A stretch of 64,000 nucleotides of DNA from Mercurialis annua (taxonomy: Eukaryota > Streptophyta > Magnoliopsida > Malpighiales > Euphorbiaceae). Within the stretch, counting starts at the first letter, position 1, and the number at the start of each line of letters is the position of its first letter. The translations under genes were made by a program, and so were the position numbers. This document shows positions 42,217-55,000 of the stretch, piece by piece. The stretch covers positions 66,801,665 to 66,865,664 of the forward strand of contig NC_065570.1 in the NCBI RefSeq assembly GCF_937616625.2, written 5' to 3'. The notes beneath the pieces were generated by a model. That model was given only the letters and a program-made list of their open reading frames with translations, ran no database searches and had not been told where the DNA came from.

Positions 42217-44636
42217 TCTATATCTATATTATAGGTATAAAAGTGAAGCATTATTCACTGTACATTGAACAGTGATATTGCTTCACCCTATATTGTCCCT
42301 CTAATTGTTTCTTTTGTCCACAGCAATTCTTTATATTTGTGGGGTATAACGGACAATATAAGTCATATATAACTGTGAAGTGTCATTTGTATTTAATTTA
42401 CTCTATTGTCCTTGGATATTTTTGTCCGTGTCTTTGTGTAGTTGCCCTTTACTGGAAATTGGTTCATTTATATTGCCTTTTATGCCCCTATAATATTTGT
42501 CCTTTTGTATCGATGCCTTAAAGTGACCCCTTAGTATTCTAAAAGATCTTTTAAATGGGGGTAAATTTTAGGGGTCATTTTACATCAAATCATTAGCATT
42601 GTTTTGCTGGACAATTATTGACCACAATTTTATAAGTGTATAATGACTAGCCATTTTTAAATTTTCTATAAATGGAAACAAAACATTCGGTTATTAGATC
42701 AGCTTTGCAAGTTTTTTCTCTCTTTTGATTACTCTTTCTTTTCTTTTGAAGAATTCTTCTACTCAATTGATGGTATTTAATAATTCAATTTATTGGGCAG
42801 AGCATTTTATAGTTTGATCACAGCCACCTGCACGTGTAAAAGTTACACTTAAAGAAGAATCGCTCCAGTCTAAAAAAAGATATAGGTGAGTACTTAAAAA
42901 AATATTTATTTTTACAGCAGCTTCAGTCATTTAATTGATGATGTAGACCACATTCTAGAATCAATTTAGCCTGAGATCTTAAAAATTTACTCAACATTTT
43001 CGATTTTCTTGCTATAAGAAACAAAGAGGTGACATAAAATTTAAAATAATTGTTGCCATATCAATTTATAGGCTTTATCTTGATATTTTTAACAGTAGCC
43101 TGTGGTTATGCATTCAAACTTCCACCCATTTAAACTGATCGATTCAGTGTGCGACTTTCATGAGATAGACCTCAATTCGTTGGACATTTTTGAACTGTTT
43201 TGCTCTGAATACCTGAATTTACCCTTATCCTAAAAACTATGCGAACATGAACAGTTACCCGCATGCTTTTTTAAGTCGGAGAAAGAATATGAGTTATTAT
43301 GACATGTGAACTCTCGGAATTAAACATTTTACCTTTAAATTTGGTGAAAAATCTTGATTATTAGTTGTCTGAGCCATATGGCTTGAAGGGATTTTGAGTT
43401 GAGAGATTTTCTTTTAGAAATGAAATGAACAACGATATAGAATTTGGGTTATGAGAAAAAGCCAAAAGTGTTGTGTAAAAGGGATGGTTCTAATAAACCA
43501 AACGTTTGATCTGACGTTGAAGATTGTAGAAAGAATTGGACGGCTGTGACTAAACATTTAACATTCAGTGGACAAAATTGATTGTTGTTCTTCTTTTTAA
43601 TTTTGGGGATGTTTATTTCTCAGTTCTCACCTTAATTCTCTCACCACTGTTTTAGTATTGTCTTTCAATATACTCAACACATTTGCTGTTGCACTTTAAA
43701 CCTATCAATTACACATGGACATTATTTTAGAATGCATTATTATAAATAAATTATACATAGACATTAAAAATAATTTATGAGAAAAAAAAATGCTCCATCT
43801 ATCTCAGTTAAATAGAAAAATCATCTATTTCACATTGTGCTTTTCGTACTAATTTATTGATTTTTTTAATAATTTTAATGTACATTAAATTTTATTATTT
43901 ATCCAAAAAGTCATTAAATTTAATTCAATTTATTATATATATATATAATTTACTATTAAGTGAAATTTCACTAATTGATAGGAGTAAATAAAATAAAATA
44001 AAATATTATTATGTTAATTTTCAGGAAAGTTTATTCGTTTCTTTTTAAACAGAACGGAAGAAATAATTAGTGGTAATTTCCCAAAATACATGTTTTGGCA
44101 TTTTATTTACAACTTTACATTGCAAGTTTTGACTTTTTTTCCGACTTTTTTCATTTACGAAAAATACCTTTCTTTTATTTCATAAATACCTTTTTCGGTT
44201 TTTAATTTCGGTTTGGTCGAAATACCTTTTTTTTTATTTTTCGGTTTTTTATATAGTGTAAGATTAGTGTATATATAGTGTTAATTTTTATTTTTTATAG
44301 ATTTTTTTCCTGGTTTTTTTTATTTTATTTTTTATAGTGTAACAGTAGTGTATATATAGTGTTTTTATGGTGTTTATATAGTGTAAAATTAGTGTATATA
44401 TAGTGTATAAGTAGTGTATTTATGGCATTTTGTAGTGTTTTTTGTGGTTTAACCATGAAACACTGCAAATACACCATAAACACTGCAAATACACCATAAA
44501 CACTGTAAATACACCATAAATATACTAAAAACGGCAGAAATACACTATTAATACACCAAAAATACACTAAAACGTAAAGATATATTTATATGTTAATATA
44601 TAGTAGACCCGAAGCAACGCAAGGGTTGTGCACTAG
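42217..44636 (+). mobile_element. Putative non-autonomous Helitron
   Basis: The 5' end is TCTATATCTATATTATAGG with 'tataaaagtgaagca', a common plant Helitron start. The 3' end has a hairpin-forming 'gcaacgcaagggttgtgc' and terminates CTAG before T, with A before the 5' TC, so it would sit in an A|T target. No helicase/Rep ORF is present. The interior includes a promoter-like segment near 42660-42780, possibly captured, and tandem repeats near the 3' end. Helitrons lack target duplications, so the boundaries rest on end motifs alone. Confidence 0.5.
44458..44517. repeat. Three tandem copies of a 20-bp repeat
   Basis: AAACACTGCAAATACACCAT occurs twice perfectly and a third time with one change. 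Upstream (44240-44420) the complementary-looking 'tagtgtatatatagtgtt' recurs about six times, so the whole block can fold back. Confidence 0.85.
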
Positions 44637-45717
44637 TAGATACATTATTGTTAGGCTGTGAGTTGCATTTAAATCTCATGTGTAAAGATTGTACTGTGAT
44701 CCTTAACAAATAGGGGCTAATTATAAAAAAAAATTATAAATCTTAACATGTTTTATAATTACAAATGAATTTTAAATTTTAATAATATTAAATACGAAAA
44801 TTGAATAATAAATAATTTTTAATAAAAAATGCCAATATAAATACCGGGTAGTACATATTTTGGTGTCTATATCAATAATTTTTCACTAAAAATTATTTGA
44901 CGTTCTAAATTTTAAATAATTAATAGCTCGTGTATGATATTATAAAATTAAATTTCGTATTGTAATTATAAAGCTTGATAAAATTTAAAATTTTAATTTA
45001 TATTTAATATAAAAAACATTTGTATAAGTTTGAGTGTCAGCCTTAATAGTACTTGAGTTTTGTGCGACACTTAAAAATACTTAGAATTTGAAATTAACTT
45101 AAATTTTTTATAAGTGAACTTACTAAAATATCGTGAAATCTCTAATTTTGGTGCTGTTAAATAAGTGAAGTTTCTGTCACATATTATACTTTTTTCCATC
45201 CCTAGACACTAATCCATATCCATCTTAAATTGTAGATTCTCAAAAAATTAATTTCATTTTTATTCTTGAGTAATAGTTTAACCCTTTTCTAATTCACTTT
45301 TCAAAATTAAAATTTTGTAAATTAAAATTGACAATTAAAATGTACACGAAAACTTGCAGAAAGGAGATACTATGAGAATGTGGAACACTTCAAGTGCATG
45401 GGTTTTGCCTCATTACAAAGTTTTTCAAACCTACTAAACCTGCAAAAAGATTACTTCATGTATTGATGATTATTGAGGTTACCCATCCAGTGATTTATAA
45501 TTAATTGTGCTTAACTAAATCTCAAGTTTCTGAACTTTTACTTATTTTAATTAATATAATGTCCATTTTAGCACTCAATAGACAATAATATTACTATAAT
45601 TTTCTTTTTTTGGAAAAAAACTATATTCTCTCAATTAGTTTTTGATGTATAACTTCTACTTATAGTATACTTTCAACTTAATTTTTTTTTTTACCTCTTC
45701 AATAATAATTTTTAGAT
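44637..45717. other. AT-rich intergenic DNA
   Basis: No gene or clear repeat structure seen. Confidence 0.5.
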
Positions 45718-45995
45718 TTAATTGCAAATTAAATCACGAACTTTATCTTAATTTGCAATTACAACACAAACTTTAAAACTTGACAATATCAGTAACCAAC
45801 TTTCATTTTTTGGCAAATTGGTATACCAATCTAAAAACCACTGACGTGGACATTGTAATGTACCGTCACGTGTCGTTGCATGATTGGTCGGTGTATTAAT
45901 TTGCCAAAAAATAAAAATTGGTTACTAACATTGCCAAATTTCAACGTTCGTGTTGTAATTGCAAATTAGGTCGTGATTTAATTTGCAATTAACCC
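45718..45995. mobile_element. Mutator-like MITE with long TIRs
   Basis: The left arm is 'ttaattgcaaattaaatcac', then 'aatttgcaattacaacac'. The right arm's inverse complement is 'ttaattgcaaattaaatcac', then 'aatttgcaattacaacac'. The arms match for about 110 bp with mismatches. Flanks 'atttttagat' and 'atttttaaga' may be the diverged target duplication. Non-coding. Confidence 0.7.
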
Positions 45996-46169
45996 TAATT
46001 TTTAAGATTTAACTTTTGAAAAAAATATAAAAAGGTATTCAATATGACAAAAATTAGAAAATAAATTATATTTTTGTTTAGTAAACTTTTTTAAATACTA
46101 CTATATATATATAAAGAAATTTTATCAAATAAAATATAGTAATTTAAGTTTTCTTACATGTATTGTGAT

Positions 46170-46931
46170 TAGGGGTGTAAATAAACCGAGCCGAGCCGAG
46201 CTTTGGAGTTTTCATGTTCGGCTCGTTTAGCGAACAAGGTGTTCATATTCGGTTCATGTTCAGTCGAGCTTTGAAAAGAGTGTTCATGTTCGGTTCGTTT
46301 AAATTTTATAGTGTTCATGTTCGGTTCGTGTTCAACTCGTGTTCGTTTAGCCGCTAAATGAACAAGTTCACGAACGAGCTCACGATCGAGCTCGATAAGT
46401 ACTAAACGAGCTCGTTCACGAACAAACTCGCGAACGAATTCGATAAGTACTAAACGAGCTCGTTCGTGAGCCCACTCGTTTAGCGGATAAACGAACACAA
46501 ACTTTTAAACGAACAAACATGAATATGAGCTGAATAAATTAAAAACAATCTAATCGAACTCGTTCACGAATATGAGCTGAATAAATTAGAAATATAATTA
46601 TACAAATCAATCGAAATATGAATTAGTTCGCGAACACCTAATCGAATATCTAAACGAACTTGTTCGTGAACTATATACGAGCTCGTTCACGAACTTGTTT
46701 ACGAAGTCTAATCGAGCTCGTTCACGAGCTTGTTCATGAACTCTTATTCGAGCTGTTCGCGAACATAAACGAGCCGAACACCACTATGTTCATGTTCGGC
46801 TCGGTTTATATTAACGAACATAAAATCAAGTTCGAGCTCGGTTCGTTTAGAATACGAACGAACATGAACCGAGCTCTTATCGAGCCAAACACCGAGCTGC
46901 TCGCGAACGGCTCGGTTCATTTACACCCCTA
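46170..46931. mobile_element. hAT-type foldback MITE
   Basis: The ends are TAGGGGTGTAAAT and its exact inverse complement. An 8-bp duplication ATTGTGAT flanks them (46162-46169, 46932-46939), diagnostic of hAT. The interior is packed with 'cgagctcgttcacgaac' and 'gttcatgttcggctcg' words in both orientations, so most of the element can fold on itself. The ORFs across it, full of alternating Arg, Glu and Val, are repeat artefacts. Confidence 0.92.
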
Positions 46932-46939
46932 ATTGTGAT

Positions 46940-47351
46940 GTTGTATTTTATTGTGATTGCCATCTGTCTTAGAATAGACTACCGATCTGAACTTCTAAAG
47001 AGTCTCATCATATTATAGGCCCATGACTTGGCCTAAATTTCCAACTTTAGATGTGTTTGTACTTTGTACTCTCCTCCAGATTGAATTTGGCCCATGATCC
47101 AAAAATCTTAATTATTTTTAAAATTAATAAAAAGAATGTAAATTTAATAAGATAATAACGTCTTGTGTATTTACTTTATTTTTTCTTTTGATATTTTGGA
47201 GTGGAAGAGCAGCAAAAAATTAAATTCATAATACTGCCCAACGCTTAAAGCTTATTGGTTCATTTTATATTTTTTTAAAAATACTTTTTTGTAAAGAAAT
47301 ATTCTATTATAGCTTTTACGAAAATTAATTAATTATAAAAATATTAACAAA
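46940..47351. other. Intergenic DNA
   Basis: AT-rich; nothing recognisable. Confidence 0.5.
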
Positions 47352-47631
47352 TACTTCCACCGTTTTAAATTAATAAGAAATATTTTAAATTTCTTTGTTC
47401 CAAATTATAGGCACTGAATATTTATTTTAGTAAGTAATTGTCAAACATACTCTCATTTATTATAGATCATATTTTGCAAAGGCAACAAAAATCACTAAAA
47501 GACAAATATTGCAACTAATTAAATGAGGATAAGTATGTTATATTTTATATATTAACTCATTTTATTTAGAGAACCTACATTTCTTAATACTCGTATTGTC
47601 CTAAACTGCTTATCAATTTAGTACGGAAGAA
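47352..47631. mobile_element. Stowaway-like MITE
   Basis: The left end is 'acttccaccgttttaaatta' with 'ataag'. The right end's inverse complement is 'tcttccgtactaaattgataag'. The length (280 bp) and the '(c/t)ttcc.ccgt' termini fit a decayed Stowaway. A similar decayed end pair may exist at about 43790-44065. Confidence 0.4.
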
Positions 47632-48837
47632 ATAATAAAGTTTAGTTAGTAATTTGTATATATATAATTTTTAAATAAAATGTAATTATTATGAAAAAAT
47701 AAAATAACTACTACCTCCATTATAAAGAATGGAAAACCAGTGAAAGATTCATTCTAATGGATAGAAGTTTAAGGTGAAACTTAAAATCCATTTAATTAAA
47801 TTTTATAGAACTCATAATATTTAAAATTGCTACTCATATAATTTAATAGTATCTCAAATTTTAGATGTATAAATTTCTTATTTTATATTTGTGTTTTATT
47901 ATTAGATGGAAAGAGAATATAGTACATATTATGTTTTAACAGGAGAGAATATGCCTATGTGCTTTTCTCAAAAAAAAAGGGACGATGATAAAAGTATCTA
48001 AAATTTTAAAAATATTTACAAAAGTATCTGTAAATTTTTTTTATTTAAAAAAATACGACTGATTTAAAATTAATTACAAAAATACCAAAAAATGAAAATT
48101 AATTACAAAAGTACGATTTGTATAATGTCGGTATAATTATGGTATAATTTTATTAAAACTATAAATCAGATAATTTAAAAATAATATTTGGTTTATTATT
48201 GGTATAATTTCAGTATATTTTTGGTATATCGATAATAAATTTTTATATATATTTTCTAGTTCATAACATGTATATTTTTTTTATATGTATTTTTCACTAC
48301 AGTTGGTAATGAACTAGAGAATTTGTATATTGTTGGTATAATTTTAGTATATTGTTAGGTTAATATTTAGTATGCGACGTGGTGTAATATTGATGTAATA
48401 ATAAAATTTCAGTATATTTTGATGCGTACACTCTTGGTATATTGTTGGTATAATTTTGGTATATTATTAATTTAATTATTAGAATACGATTTGATGTAAT
48501 TTTGGTAAATTTTTATTTAATATTAATAAAATCTCATTATAATTTTGGTATAATATTGATATAATATTAATTTATTAGTATACTGACATTATACCCACAG
48601 TATACACCGTATATTTGATATTATTTTTTATTTTTTTGTATTTTTGTAAATATTATTAGGTTTTTTGTAAATGAAAAAAGTCAACATGTAGTTTTTTAAT
48701 TATTTTTATTTTTTTTGGTAAATGGTGTAATTTTCTGGAAAAAAAAATGCATATGTGCTCCGCGTACAGGTGATGTTGCCTACGTGTACAATACTCAAAC
48801 CAGGTCTGTACAACCCGGCCCGGACGGTCCATTCTTT
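47632..48837. other. Intergenic DNA with degenerate TTGGTATAATTT repeats
   Basis: From about 48120 to 48610, 'ttggtata(a/t)tttt' and 'gtatattgttggtata' recur many times. The flanks at 48010-48040 and 48640-48680 share inverted 'aatatttacaaaa' words, suggesting a MITE-like unit whose core is a decayed minisatellite. No gene is supported. Confidence 0.45.
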
Positions 48838-50214
48838 GAGGGGTAATCTACACAAATCCCTCAAAACATGCCTTATCTATTATTTCTACCTCAGAAATTC
48901 AATTTTAACAGTAATCACCCAAAAAATTGAAAAAGTTTTCACAAATCCCCTATAACCCAAAAGAAGTTAGTTTTAATATAAAATTGGACATTTATGCCCT
49001 CTTTCTTCTTAACTGGAACAGAAATAAAAAAATTGAAAAAAGTTGTAGTATTGTTATCCTGGTCGGACAACGGTGGTCGGATCGGCGGCTCGGAGGTCGG
49101 AGAGCGGTGGTCGGATTGGCGGCGCGATTGTCGGACCGGCGGCACGGTGGTCTCCCCAAAGTGCATCCCTGCACTTTTCTATCATCTCATTCAATTAGCT
49201 AATTTTTTTCTGGTCTATTTTGATGGTCGCTGCATCTTTTATCGATACTACGGCAGCTCCTCCGTTAGATGCTTTAGGGTTGCAAACTAAGCATATCAAG
49301 TCATCAGCTTCGACGGAGACGTTTGGGCTCAGTGGTTGAGTCTTTCATGGAACAACTCTGTGAAACTGTCGACATCTTCATGATCTGTGTTCTATAACAT
49401 ATAAATGAAGTTGATTTTTTTGTTTATAGTGCTATCATCGACAGTGTTGTTTTGGCACAAACTAGAGACCAACTATAAACAACATTTTCTGTCAATTTTG
49501 AGAATCACTTGTTATTGTTTCTCTTCATGCTTACATCGTTGTTCAAATAGCAAAAAAAATGGTGTTATAGGATTCTTCATGCTTACAACAAGAACAGTGA
49601 TGGTTATGGCCACAATTGATTTCATTCTTACTGTGAAACAAAATAAATTAATTAATTTGGTGACAAAACTTTAAGGTTTGAATTCAAGAAAGGCCAAAGA
49701 AATGGAACAAGGTTAATTACCATTTTATAAATCAATTTAAATAATTAAACTAATATATTATATTTATTAATTTTATTATTTAACTGTCTTTATTATTCCT
49801 TCTACTATAAAGTCATTTTATAAGTTTTTATTACTTGAAATTTACTTTAAAAAAATTAATTTTTTTAACGGTTGTAATATCGAACAATTTGAAGTTAATT
49901 TCAGATTTATATTAGGTTGATAACAAGTTGAAACAACTAATTTTTAAATAAAAAATAAAATAAATAAACTTCATAAAAATAATATTAAATATAAATAAAG
50001 AACTACTTATATTTTTCTCCAATTAATTTATTCAAAAAATACTACTAAAAGTTTATGAGGCAATAAAATACATAGTTGACAATGAGTCTGACAATGAGTT
50101 GATTCATGGTTATATAAACATATGATAAATTTATAAAATATATATCTAAAATTTAAAGTTGATAGTGAGTGGATTCATAATTGCATAAACACATGATAAA
50201 TTAATAAATATATA
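48838..50214. other. Intergenic DNA, possibly the left part of a larger element
   Basis: A 'gtcgga/cggcgg'-rich segment lies at 49060-49150, and similar 'ccggccacctccgattcggc' sequence in the opposite sense lies at 51733-51775. With loosely matching flanks near 48840-48960 and 51800-51975, this could be one element of about 3.1 kb with very decayed inverted ends. That is only a suggestion. A small ORF at 49223 is listed separately. Confidence 0.35.
49223..49339 (+). pseudogene. Possible captured gene fragment (38-codon exon-like ORF)
   Basis: The frame starts MVAASFIDTTAAPPLDALGL and ends STETFGLSG before a stop. Its composition and codon usage look like real coding sequence, such as a plastid-protein N-terminus, and contrast with the AT-rich surroundings. 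I do not recognise the protein. No partner exon was found nearby, so a captured or broken fragment is more likely than a gene. Confidence 0.25.
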
Positions 50215-51150
50215 CATGTTCATATCAAGTTCATATCAGGTTCACATCTAGTCGATTTTTATTTTTATATACTGTCAAATACATTTCACTTAAAAGAAAT
50301 ATTCAATTTGTAGATTACACTAAATCTCAAATTTTTATCTATATAAAATGTTAGTTGAGATTGTAAAAAGCAGTAAAATAAATTTTATAAAAAAATTAAA
50401 TTAAAATAGTTCAATTGATAATAGGTTCACATCAGGTTAATTTTTGATTTTATACACTATCAAATATAGTACATTTAAAATAGATATTCAATTTATATAT
50501 TACACTAAATTTCAAAATTCTCTCTATATAAAATGTCGTTTATGATTGTAAAGAGAGCAGTAAGACAAATTTTATTTGATATTAAATTAAGATAGTTCAG
50601 TTGATATAAGTTCACATCTGGTTCACATTAGGTTGATTTTCGGTTTATATTGTGTCGAATATATTTCACTTAAAAGAGCTATTCAATTTGTGATTATACT
50701 AAAATTCAAAATTCTCTCTATATAAAATGCCGTTTATGATTGTAAAGAGAGCAGTAAGACAGATTTTATTTGAAATTGAATTAAGATAGTTTAGTTAATA
50801 TAAGTTCACATTAGGTTGATTTTCGGTTTATATTGTGCAAATATATTTTACTTAAAAGGGCTATTCAATTTGTGATTATACTAAAATTCAAAATTCTCTC
50901 TATATAAAATGTCATTTAAGTTTGTAAAGAGCAAGAAGACAAATTTTATTAAAAATTGATTTATGATAGTTCAGTTGTTATAGGTTCACATCCGGTTCAC
51001 ATTAGGTTAATTTTTGGTTTTATAAATTGTCAAATATATTTCACTTAAAAAAGATATTCAATTTATACACTAAATTTCAAAATTCCATAAATATAAATAT
51101 CATTTAAGATTGTAAAGAGATAAATTATTAAAAATTAAATTAAAATAGTT
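50215..51150 (+). repeat. Five tandem copies of a ~190-bp repeat
   Basis: The landmark 'atattcaattt' with preceding 'cacttaaaa' recurs at 50301, 50486, 50681, 50863 and 51056, spacings 185, 195, 182 and 193. Each copy also has 'ggttcacatcaggtt' or a variant, 'aattctctctatataaaatg' and 'gattgtaaagagagcagtaa' or variants. Just upstream (50095-50215) a separate unit of about 70 bp with 'ggttatataaacatatgata' is duplicated. The length is nucleosome-scale, as in satellite DNA. No coding frame is conserved. Confidence 0.9.
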
Positions 51151-52083
51151 CAGTTAGTGGAAAATAGTTACTCGTTCATATCAGGTATATTTTCAGTTTT
51201 ATAGTGGACAGTAGTGCTCTAATTAATTGTTCATTTCATTTCAATAAAATACACTGTATCGAAATTGTAGTGCTGTTATTTGAAATTGAAAAAGAAAATA
51301 AAAAAATGCAGATTTTGAAAAAAATCATTCTTAATTAGAAAGCATAGTTCAAGAAGTGAAAGTTATTGTGGATCTGAAAGATGTTCGTCTTGGACTAAAG
51401 TCGTCACCATGCTTCCAGAGATTTGTAACAGATTAGCACTTTCCAGATCTCTTAATTGCAGAGACGAACTCAAGACTCCATAATTTCAGAATCAAATCGA
51501 TGGGAAATTAAAATGCTAATTTTTTTAAATCGGACTGATTTGTATGGGAAGTGTGTTTTATATGGTTCATCTACGTCGGTACCTGACCACCGGAGAAGAT
51601 GGTGGCTGAAGTTAACACTCCGACAGATTTCCGATGCCTAACCCGCTTGGATCTGATGCAGAATCTAATGGCGACGTCGATCTCTTTCTTGAATAAATAA
51701 TTCAAGAAACCGTTGGTCGGTGGTCCAATCTCCGGCCACCTCCGATTCGGCCACCTCCGATTCGGCCACCAATGGTTTAAGCATCAACCAACTACACATA
51801 TACCTGATCTCCTACAACTCTAACTTAACTGAGGGTTATAAAAGGAATATAATAAAATTGAGGTAGACAGTGTAAAGAAATTTTAAAAAATGAGAGATTT
51901 TTGTAATTTTTTTTTCTTGAGTCACTAACATAAAGATTTCAAATTTTGAGTTATATGGTGTAATTTTCTCTTCTTTGAGCCCCACGCAAACTATAAACGG
52001 CCCATATCAGGTCGTCTGAAATTTATCTGTGCGTCTCGCAATTAGAATTCAGAAGCAAACTGTAATCAATCTAATCGGCAGCC
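51151..52083. other. Intergenic DNA and promoter/5' UTR of the G-patch gene
   Basis: Contains 'ccacctccgattcggccacc' duplicated in tandem at about 51733-51770, and AGACGAAC/GTTCGTCT words at 51382 and 51461. The final 100 bp before the ATG is less AT-rich and probably holds the leader of the next gene. Confidence 0.4.
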
Positions 52084-55000
52084 ATGGGTGGCGGTAAGAG
52101 AAAACCCAGAAACAAAAACGACAACAGAAGCAATACAAACGACAGTGGCAGTACCAAAAACAAAAACAGAAGTGGTAGAGGAGGTGGAAGATCATCCTCT
52201 AATGGAATTAGAAACTCTCTATTTGTAGAAGGTGGTATTTTGTCCGATTGGAATAACAATAACAGCCCTTCTTCTCAAGGTCAGTCCCGATTTTTCCATT
52301 TTTTATTCTACATTTGTGTCTGATTGCTGACAATATGAAGGATAGATGTATTTTTTGATTGTTATTTCCATCAATTTTGGGATTAGAGAAGCTGTAATCT
52401 TTGCTAGTTTAATTAAGCTTAATTTGAATCTTAATCATATTTTGGTTGGTGGGTTTTGTTCCTTTAATCAATATTTTTAGTTCTGTGCTTTTGAGTAATG
52501 AAAGGTGTTATGTGAACTAGATTGTGATGCTTTTGGTTCCTGCTTGATTATAGTTTTTGCATTCTATTGCAGGAAAGAAGTGTAATGTTAATTCGATTTC
52601 TGGTTCGAAATCAAAATCAAAACCAAAAGCAGCATCTGGTTCTAAAAGTGCACCTCGTAAATCTTATGGATATGCTTTTGGTTACAGATATCCTTCTCTT
52701 GATCTTCAGGTATGCCTCTTTTTTATTTATTAATTCGGCTCTCAATTATTTCTGTCGGTTTTTCTGTCTAAAGTTTCTAGTTTTGTTGTTTAAACGAAAA
52801 TAGACTAGATGATTGTAGATAAGAGTATAAATTTGAGTTGGTTGAGATAATGAATTCTCTTTTCCAGCTTGAACTTGGTACTTTTATCTTGGGTCAAAAT
52901 GTATTTACCAAGTAGCGTTTTTCACTTTGTATACTGTTGATGTGATACTGTTGATGTGAGCAACATCAACGTATTTTGTGCTTTTTATCTCTCAATGTTT
53001 CATTAGTTCCATGATCTACAGTTTAGATTGAGCTCAAACTTTTGCTTCTTGTTTGAATAGTACAATATGAAGATTTCCTGAAACTCTTTGCTTTTGTAAT
53101 CATAACTGAATTACTTTTATGGAGAAATTGTACTCCTTCAACATCTTTGTCCGCTGATTTAAGCATCCTGTAAATACATGTATGCTTTTTAGCACGTTTT
53201 TTTCTTTTTCTCGACCGACTTTTTGTTCTGATATTTTTTTTTTGTTCTCAACATAAGCTATGGCCTATGAGATGCCATTTTCTTTTCTTAAATTTTACAG
53301 GATGGCTTGCATAACGAGTTATCTGTCGAGGGAAATGCAAGAGATAATGATTTGGATGTATCACAACCCGTTGTTTTAGTTGATTCGAAGGAGACCCAGA
53401 TAGTTGCTTACTTTGATGAAACGCCTTCTTTGAATCCCCATAACGCAGAGTTCACTTATGATTATGATTCAAGTTTTGTGCTTGGTGATGACTTGCATAC
53501 AGGATTGGGGTTCCATGAGGAATCTGAGACTGTCCCAGATGCTATCTGTGCATCCATTAAGCAAACAGATGAAGAAAGGAGAGATGGAATTTGTTTTGAT
53601 TCTTCACTCTCTGATGAAGGAATGGATGCTGATGATACTCTTAAATATGAGGCAGGTAAAATAGTGGCCGAAGAAGTGCCAACTAAGGAGAAATCTTCAA
53701 AGAAAAATTCTGGATTTGTGTCAATTGGAGGCATGAAATTATTCACTCAAGATATATCATCTGATGAGGAATGTGATGAAGAGTCACAAGATGACGAAGT
53801 TTATGAATCTTATGAATCAGGGGAAACAAATGAACTATCCGAAAGTGATGTTTCTGATAATACATTGGATAGTGATTCAGACATTGATGAAGAGGTTGCA
53901 GAAGATTACTTAGAAGGCGTTGGTGGGAGCGACAACATTTTAGATGCCAAATGGTTGGTAGAAAATCACTTGGATGAGTACCATTTGGACGACTCAGATG
54001 ATGATAGTTCCTCTAGCGGTGGTTTTGATGATACTCTAAAGAAGTTGAGTGGCATTGCACTCCAGGATGCATCTAAGGAATACGGTATGAAGAAGTCTCT
54101 TTCAAGAAAGAAAAATAACATAGGTTCCACAGATGCAAGAAAGAAATATAACATGGGTGCCACAGATGGAAGAAAGAAATATAACGTAGGTGCTGCAGAT
54201 GCTTGGCCATCAGCTTTGGATGACCTTATGCTTGTTAAGGACCCAAGAACTGTTTCTGCCAAAAAGAAGAATGTTGGTCGCTTGCCTCAGTCCTGGCCTT
54301 CCGAGGCTCAAAAGAGCAAACGTTACAGAAGATATCCAGGTGACGTTTGCTTATGCCCAATCTCTGTATTTAACTTTACTTTCTTTTGGTGCTCTGAACA
54401 CAATCTCTCTTTATCCAATGCATTTGTAACTTTAAATTGGAGGTGCAGTTTTTTATTTTTTTTGGTTGAGACAGTTTGAAATTAATTGGGAATGCTTAGA
54501 TCCATTGATTATGTCTCTCTTTGCATTCACATGATTGACGTATACATGTTTCTTCAGAGTTTCTTCTTTTTCTGCTTTTGGAGTGTGATAATCGTGTATA
54601 ATTTGGGAAACCCAATAACTATTTTTTTAATAAAACAAGAAACTTTATTTTGTTAATAAATATAGTTTCCTGCAATTAATGCTCTATAGACAATTTACAA
54701 GCTTACTATTCAGGTGAAAGGAAGAAACTTCGCAAAGAGATGATTGCTGTCAAACGTCGTGACAGAATGCTGGGGAGGGGAGTGGATCCCGAGAAAATAA
54801 ATATGGTAAATCAAACCATTTCTACACTCGTACTTCCTGTTGCCCGTATTTCATACAATAGGGTTGACACACGCATGTGAGCATCAAACATTTGTATTGT
54901 GAGGTCACCAAGATCTAAATCCTGAGATTGTTGTATAGTTTACTTGGATTCTGATAATTCTTAAATCAATATCAGGGAATAGTCATACTTTGCTTAATGC

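Noticed and set aside
46169..46932. Arg/Glu-rich ORFs on both strands
   Set aside because: Products of the foldback repeats of the hAT MITE; low complexity and ending at element borders.
52084..52323. Reading the first G-patch exon as a separate 79-residue gene
   Set aside because: A splice donor at 52280 and in-phase downstream exons with conserved domains show it is exon 1 of the larger gene.
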